A DNA stretch of 64,000 nucleotides from Saxidomus purpurata (taxonomy: Eukaryota > Mollusca > Bivalvia > Venerida > Veneridae), in the NCBI GenBank assembly GCA_022818135.1, contig JAFMSR010000015.1, positions 17,003,823 through 17,067,822 of the forward strand. The letters run 5' to 3'. This document shows positions 57,469 to 64,000 of this stretch, piece after piece. The notes under the pieces were generated by a model, which was not told the origin of the DNA, ran no database searches, and was given only the letters and a program-made list of their open reading frames with translations. Each line of letters begins with the position of its first letter. The stretch's first letter is position 1. Position numbers and translations under genes: made by a program.

Positions 57469-57689
57469 ACACACCGATGATGCTTGATCTGTTCAAGCCA
57501 TCAAATAGGGCAATATTTGTTGAATGCTTCCTTAGCATTAATGCATTTCCGCTTGTTAAACCAACACTGAGAAAGAACCTGCATTTTCTGAGCCCAATAT
57601 TTGATGAACAGTTAGATCCAGAGTATGTTATTGAATACGAAACGAGTAGCATCTTATTTAAGAACTCTAGAAATGATTTTTCTATATAA
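57469..57689 (+). CDS. Candidate terminal exon of an unrecognised protein
   Basis: An acceptor-like 'gatacttttattaag' is followed in phase 1 by 72 open codons and TAA at 57687-57689. The translation is protein-like, for example MLDLFKPSNRAIFVE, LVKPTLRKNLHFLSPIF and DEQLDPEYVIEYETSSILF, with balanced codon use unlike the AT-rich surroundings. An ATG at 57477-57479 is also available. AATAAA-type strings follow near 57.86 kb. No family recognised; a fragment of an unknown transposon protein is an alternative. Confidence 0.3.
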
Positions 57690-57999
57690 TCTTAGATTGC
57701 CTTACTTTGAAATGTCGATTTTCACAAATCTAATTTAGAATAATTTAGAATACATAATGTCTGTATTGCACATGGTTTTCAAGTTTTCCAGCTTAGGTCA
57801 CTTTACATTCATGTTCTAGTTCGATAATTCAACTTAGATGACTAATTAATCGATTTTATCAAATAAACAATACAAACAAAACTTAATATATCATAACCTG
57901 TTTAGTGTGTTAACCCAAACAATACTAGTTACAGATTACAAAAGTGGCCCTTAATAAATTTTGAGTAGTATAATATGCAGTAGTAAAATGTAGTACACA

Positions 58000-60099
58000 G
58001 TACATCGTGTTCTTTTTTTTTTTAGTCGGTTACGTCACATTTCATCTTAAAATCTTAAATATTCATATAACAACTTATCGGTTTTGTGCATAGAAATTTG
58101 TTTTGCCCACATATTTAATTTAGACGACCCTAAATTGACTTATAATATCCCACTGTTGACGTCTTTCATACATATTAGGGACCAACTATGATACACTGAC
58201 TTATATCGATAACATTATTTTATTCAGTAGAATTTCTATCGTAGAGAATTTTATTTTCCGAAACATTTGATCAGTTAAATGAAAATTGAAGTAATAATAA
58301 ATATGTTAGAAACACGATTGTCACATGCATTTAACTAATAATTCTAACATGACTCATGATTTTGCCTCTATATACAAAGACTAGAACAATCATATTTTAT
58401 TATGCCATAAGCAACGCAGGAAACGATTTGCCGTCAATATAACGTCATACTGTGACACATGACGTTGAATAAGATATCCGCGTAGAAAAATTGATGTTAT
58501 GCGTTTATTCATTTTTTGTAATCTCCTGTAATGTTAGAATCGAAAAAAATAAATCGGCGTTGTTATCGTCTAACTAAACAACTTTTTTGCCGTCTCGATG
58601 CACAGTTATAAACCACTAAGGACTCCGATTAGACTAGAAACCCGCGGGAACGGATGTTATGTCATTAATATAAAAGCCTCTAGATCTGAAGATGCTACCA
58701 TGCATTTATCTGGACACAAGAGTGTACACAAATGTCACATAAAAAGACTGACATTAAAACAATTATAAGAAGTCACATCCCTTTCCAATATGACTAGGAT
58801 TTCTTATTAGGCAGTCTACACTGTCAGTATCTTTTTCGCACAAACTTTTAAAGTAAGCGGCCTTTCTGTAATGAATTTGGCTGAATTAAAGATCCACTGG
58901 TCCCGATTTACATAAAAAATTAATATTAAATAAAAGTGCATTAACAAACAGTGCCAACAAGTGTAATTAATATCATATACACTTATAAACATCATGAAAG
59001 TTGAAATGACGTCATACCATATAAAGACCAAAATGTCACGTGTGTCACAAGAATGGAAAGCAATGCTTCATAATTTCATAATTGGTGACCAGTTTGCTAA
59101 AATCACCGAATTTGCAAACTAAGTACATGTATACACATGAACTAAATGTATGAATGTATATACTTGGTAGACCAACATGAGGCGTATTCTACTCTGGATC
59201 TACTGGCATTTGCACTGCGATTTACCGTAGTATTCTAATGAGTACATTCCGATATACGACGATATACAGTTCCATTGTAGGGGACATCAATAGCTCCTCC
59301 GGTAAGGTAACTGATTACATGTAATCGTTAACATGTTCGATAACATGTTATCACTGGTCACTGGTGTAAGGTGGTTCGAAAGCTTACTTTGAAAAAGTTA
59401 CTAAGCAGGTATTCTGTGTATGGTGTGTGGTGCTACACAGATGCCTGTTCGGTTTTGTTGAAAATATAGACAGTAAGAATCCAAGTGATACAAAGGTTCT
59501 CATTGTAGCGAGTCATAAATGACAAAACTGATATTCTGCCCTCCTTGGTTCGAATAACAGTAACATTAATATATAATGTAAACTGTTGCAAATTATAGTT
59601 CAGGTATAACTTTATCAAGTGATACAATGTACTTGTATATGAAATGTAGTACAAGGATTGTAAGCAATTTGATAAAATAAGTCTTAGATAATGTTGTCCT
59701 TATACGAAAACAAATGTAATTTTACCGTGAATTTCTGTTTGTTGACTCTAATGAAATACTTCGTTGTTCCGAAACAATGCAATAGGGTATATCCAAATGA
59801 AGACGACCTCGTCCACTCCTCTCATCACATTATTTTGTCGTGGTCTAGTTATTGAATGGAAGTGAAATATGCCCAAGAAGAAAGTTTTAACTTACAAAGT
59901 GACTTTGTTATCCTTATTGTTTGACCCAATGGAAGAAAAATAGACAAGAGTGTAGATCCATTTTAGAAAACCAAACACGATTCGTGTATTTCCTAGTAGA
60001 TTTACTGTAATTTAACAAATTTGTAAGTAGGTTGAATGAACCTTTTTGTTCAATTATTTGGTTTTTAAAGGTATTTGTTATGGATCTTTTTTAGTTTAG
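58000..60099. other. Non-coding stretch
   Basis: Contains the 58335-58425 counterpart of the 44.5-kb block. No exon, SINE or transposase motif supportable. Confidence 0.3.
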
Positions 60100-60150
60100 T
60101 TATATCCCCCGCCCCCATAATGTAGGAGGCATATAGTGTTGCTGTTGTAT
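60100..60150 (+). repeat. Short fragment of a 'atatcccccgccccc' repeat head
   Basis: 'ttatatcccccgcccccataatgtaggaggcatatag' resembles the heads of the dispersed microsatellite-bearing elements, but without their body. Confidence 0.4.
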
Positions 60151-60599
60151 ATACGTACGTAAAAATAACCGTAACATTAAAAATGAGTCCCAGCAGATTT
60201 TCTCATGATACAAGTAAATTATTGTTTGGCTTGAAGTATATACATGATACAGTGCACAATAATGTAGCCCGATATTACTTGCAAATTCTAACGAAACGAG
60301 TTCTAACGACTAACAACCTATTTACGTCGCAACCGGACATCAAAAGCTGCTTTGTCTTATTTGTTGGTTATAACTGAAAGGTAACTTACATATATTTTTC
60401 AGTAGTATAACTACACTACAGAGTATCATAGGCACTGGCTCAGTTCTATATATAGGTCAACAACGCAAGCGTAACGCTATGACAGCTAACTCGTCATAAC
60501 TGTGGAACATTTGAAAATCATATTTCATGCATTTCCCAAATTTGTAGACAGATAATTATGTTTGATTGTCATTTAAAGCTTTATATATTTACTTGACAG

Positions 60600-60719
60600 A
60601 CACCATAAATATCGATGAAACAAACATAACTTATCCCTGCGGACGTTTTCTTTTCAGTTGCATGTGCATATCCTTAATTATGGTTATTTATCAATTTAAC
60701 CGGAAGCTGAAATCGTCAG
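60600..60719 (+). CDS. Candidate exon encoding a transmembrane segment (exon i)
   Basis: 120 nt, phase 1 in and out (40 codons), acceptor 'atatatttacttgacag', donor 'TCAG|gtacaa'. It reads a polar, cysteine-containing stretch (INIDETNITYPCGR, with a possible N-glycosylation site NIT), then a hydrophobic run FLFSCMCISLIMVIY, then basic NRKLKSS. The order is that of a type I membrane protein crossing from outside to cytoplasm. The longer ATG frame extends upstream only because the intron is open. Partner exons upstream are not identified; 63128 fits downstream. Confidence 0.4.
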
Positions 60720-61564
60720 GTACAATGTTAGAAATCGTCTATATACAAACTTTTCTTGCATATTTATTTGTTATATATGGGGTCAGTTAAGATAAGACTT
60801 TAAATGCCCGTCATATATGATTATGTGTTTAAAGCCTGCAAGTTATTCTACAAGTATCGTAGCGTTTCGCTCGTGTTGTTGATCTTCGTATTATATATGA
60901 TCATGTTATGGGTTATTATCTGAATGGTTCTTCTTTCAATAGAATAACGTAAAATAGTAGAAAATACTTGTTTTCGATTTAATATGCTTATAAAAGATTA
61001 TTACAGAACTGATCCAATGCCTGTTGAAGCTTTGGACTTCATAGGTTCGAATCTGATTTCAGATGAAATTTGAATTTGGTTTCCACAACTCCAGTCTTTT
61101 ATCCTAGCACTTGTTCTTCTATCTAAGCAGTATGCATTTTTTAAAAGTATAATGGAAAAAACTTAAATCTAGATTTTATTTATAAAAAGACAACTTTTAT
61201 TTAGCTTTGTGAGCTATGCCAGTGTCAGCCTCTCATGAATGAAGAACAATTCTCTACACATGTCAGAGACAAAACAATTAATTGGAGTATATATGGTGCA
61301 TCTACATGTATTCAATTCATGTCATATATTAACGACCTGAGACGGTGATCGATATGGAAGAACATACCATCCGAAAAGCTAAATAATATTGCGAAGTATC
61401 ACTGACATTACAGCAAGTTTTAATGAAATACGGGTTGAAATTGTAGACCAAAGTTCTTTAATGCCTAGGCTTGTGAGTATAATATGCATGTTCATGTATT
61501 TAAGTTTATTATGTACAAAGACGCTGGCTGTCTAAGTAATATTTGAATACAATTTCAAGTGGTT

Positions 61565-62566
61565 TTTGGCTGGGTACTGAAAGTCCCCTAGGCCTAAGTT
61601 AGCATACCACATTTCAAACACTGCAGACAATTTAACTGTGCTATGTGCGAATAACAACTGTAAACATGCGCTTTGGGAAAGTAGTGCAAGACAGACCAGA
61701 TCAATCTTTTGTTTGAATGTCGCATACGATAAGAACATATTACAAATAAAAACAGTAAATACAACTTCAAACGATTACAGAAAGGTCTATAGCTTACGGG
61801 CTGCATTGCACAATTTGTTCTGTTTTAGAAATTACTGCTCTTTTAGCCGATTACGGAAGATAATCATATGCATATCACGGAAAAGTACGGATATTTACGG
61901 AAATTTACGGAAACGTACGGATATAAGAGTTTGTAGTTTGATTTTCAAATTTCTGATGTTATTTCATTGACAACTTTCTTATTTACGAACGATAACATAT
62001 ATATTTACCTAAAAATAAATTTCTTTAATAAAAAAGATACAATTTACGTACATTCCCGAGAAGGTACTCACGTGATCAAAATCACCCGCAATTTATCGAG
62101 GACGCTGCATGTCAAGGCCCAGGATTACAACTACAAGGTAACCAAGAATCATTTTTGGTTTTCCCTGTTATACACATTGTACAGTACTGTATTTATTTTT
62201 CATTGTTGGTATTGCTTTGTTTATTTCTGTTTCAAGGTACACAATAATTTTCGATCCACATCATCAGATATCGCTTGAAGTTGAACAAAGCGCAGATTGA
62301 ATTATTTTTATTGTTCTCTCAAACAATTGATATTGTTGACCATGTGATTATTTTTCATTTAACGTACGTTTTATAATAAAACAAACTTCCTTGCCACCCA
62401 TATATTTGTGAATCATTCATTCTGTGTCATATACTAAATTTCGCCCTATGCACATTTCGACCCCGCGCTTTAGGTAAGGTTCAGCGTAAATCACGAAGGT
62501 CAAAAAGTGTTTTTAGGGGAGTTAATCTATAGCCCCTAGGCCTTCAGCGCTCACAGCGCTTTGATT
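61565..62566 (+). repeat. 'tacgga' repeat family, copy 3 (longest)
   Basis: The left part (61.56-61.82 kb) matches 12.84-13.03 kb. The main part from 61827 ('agaaattactgctctttt agccgattacgg') matches copy 2 at 54404-55158, with small deletions. Open frames on both strands are artefacts. Confidence 0.8.
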
Positions 62567-62569
62567 TAA

Positions 62570-63127
62570 GTATTGCATGCGGCCAGCAACCTTTAAATGT
62601 AGTGTTCTGCTACGTCAACATAAAAGTGAATTTCACCCTCTCAGGTCGAATATAGAAGTTTAAGGTAGTTCTTTCTTCTTCGTACATGTAGCATATTGCT
62701 ATTCATGCCAAATAAAACGCTACTCTACTCTGAAAATGGGTTGGATGATCGGCAAATAATTCAAGAATGAAAATATATAGTATGTTGGGTGGGAACATTG
62801 TTTAACTTACACACTCATAGAACTATCTCCATTAAGGTAGACAAAATGCTGGTTATTTAAAAACCTCGAATAAGTCACTGAAAACCGACATGTGTCCTGG
62901 ACCTCATCTACTGATAATTCAAAACTAAATAATAATGTAAAAAAATGTTTTATACAAATCTATCCGGGTCAATGATGTCATCATGTCTGCGCAATATTCA
63001 GGCGATAAAGGATTATTAAAATTGGACACGTAGTGTGTTGTATATCTCGCTGTTGTTAAATTTGTCGATGGTAAGTAGTTACAAAATCAAATAGTTACAA
63101 AAGTAATTTTCTTTTGTTTTGCGTCAG
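62570..63127. other. Non-coding stretch
   Basis: No feature recognised apart from the polypyrimidine tract leading to 63128. Confidence 0.3.
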
Positions 63128-63150
63128 TCTGGGTCGAGAATCATGAAGCG
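63128..63150 (+). CDS. Candidate 23-nt micro-exon (exon j)
   Basis: An excellent acceptor ('ttttcttttgttttgcgtcag') and donor ('GCG|gtaaga') bracket 23 nt. Entering in phase 1, as exon i would leave it, it reads WVENHEA after a shared valine codon and leaves in phase 0. As the residues follow the basic stretch of exon i, they would be cytoplasmic. Too short for sequence evidence by itself. Confidence 0.25.
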
Positions 63151-64000
63151 GTAAGAAATTGTGTGCTGAATCGGACGTAATCTAACTGCGGTCACACCGT
63201 TAACTCAACTTTCAAGTTTATAGGCATTTAGCGATAGCAATGTTTGGACCAAATATATGCTAAGTAGTATTGAATAATTATTTCTACGTTGGACAAGACC
63301 AAATTAAGAAATTCAAACGGAACTTATGAGCGTACGACTTTTTTTAACAAGGCATTCCCAAGAGTAAAAAAGTATATATTCCGAACCAAACAGTGCTATA
63401 CCTTTACACTGATATATGTATATATTGAACAAAAAATTATTAAATTTTATTATTTTGTTGTAATATATCAGTATATGCCCCACGCCAGGTAACTGTGCAA
63501 TATGTTAGTAATCACGACAAGAAGTCATGCATTCTCATTCAATAAACATTTGAAGTAAAATGTCATATGACCAAAACCTGATTGACCACTTTTAAAATGA
63601 TAAAATCATATTCGACTTACCTTGAATTTTCTCAAACATCTGTTACCTTCGTTTTCATACACCGGCTTTTCTTGCTATCCTATAATCTGCTTTCGTAAGC
63701 CGCGTATTCGTCTTGCATTATGTTCTATTGTCAGAGTGTTCCTTGCTACGAAACTAAATAGCTACAAGTCCACAAATACATGTACCAGCGCACTTAGGGT
63801 TGATCACAGTTGCACGAAGAATAATGTTATATCGTCCGAAAATGCAGCACAGACAAAAATAATAGGCAGACTAAACATTTGATACATATTGCAGCACTAA
63901 TATGTGTATGTCACACATGCATTTACTGTCATACATAGCACATCAGAATCTATGATTTGCTCGGATTGATTTGCTATCACAGAACTCTATCTTTAAAAGA
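63151..64000. other. Window end, uncertain coding content
   Basis: A frame after a good acceptor ('gttctattgtcag', 63734) is open for about 49 codons in phase 2 to TGA near 63882. Its composition is fairly protein-like, but it does not fit the phase 0 exit of exon j. I leave it unassigned. Confidence 0.25.

Noticed and set aside
60183..60377. 64-codon plus-strand ATG frame
   Set aside because: Follows directly after a repeat-head fragment. The terminal 'AAAG|gtaact' donor lies after the frame's stop, so it does not fit exon i.
63289..63492. Open frame of 68 codons
   Set aside because: Starts with TTG, has no acceptor and runs into an A/T-rich tyrosine/isoleucine stretch.

Overview
This window looks like non-coding-rich nuclear DNA from a bivalve mollusc. 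The inference rests on AT-rich sequence, long introns, many tRNA-derived SINEs, degenerate LINEs, and above all the dispersed 'ggtcaaggtcac' / 'tgaccttgacc' repeat families with GTCC/GGTC microsatellite heads that are typical of bivalve genomes. Nothing bacterial is present: no operons, rRNA genes, CRISPR arrays or convincing functional tRNA genes. Almost all long open frames are either transposon relics or chance frames inside repeats.

Region by region. 1-14 kb (+ strand): four short open segments bounded by good splice sites (2737-2928, 7927-8134, 12552-12626, 13642-13733) have mutually compatible phases and encode a coiled-coil-rich protein I do not recognise. The introns hold a 404-bp TIR element (2150-2553), a 1.67-kb AGGTCA-rich element (3657-5322), a SINE, a 194-bp foldback element (8782-8975) and other repeats. 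14-28 kb: three degenerate LINE copies on the minus strand (16990-20165, 22545-24125, 25900-27900). The third is split by a 618-bp TA-flanked TIR element (26949-27566). AGGTCA-rich repeats lie at 14.25-15.1 and 24.4-25.8 kb. 28-29.2 kb: a pogo/Tigger-type transposase relic.

29.6-35.3 kb: a segment of about 1.17 kb occurs four times in tandem. Each full copy carries a 51-nt and a 36-nt phase 1-1 mini-exon, so the four-fold block looks like local exon amplification in a + strand gene. Copy 1 alone was invaded by a TIR element with internal 156-bp repeats and, just after its exons, by a CR1-like LINE. 36.3-48.3 kb: further candidate + strand exons (36404-36432, 45713-45784 or -45829, 48216-48310), with SINEs, two copies of a gtgcagtg-type element, and an AT-rich 3'-UTR-like tract at 45.8-48.2 kb.

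48-64 kb: repeats dominate: more SINEs, a (TTA/ATC)n microsatellite, an 11-fold CCAATTGG palindrome array (53721-53920) and two close copies of a 'tacgga' repeat (54.4 and 61.8 kb). Candidate + strand exons lie at 57469-57689, 60600-60719 (with a membrane segment) and 63128-63150.

All exon models here are ab initio readings of splice sites and frame. The split between one long gene and several genes cannot be settled without RNA data. The transposon calls rest on recognisable protein motifs and are much firmer.
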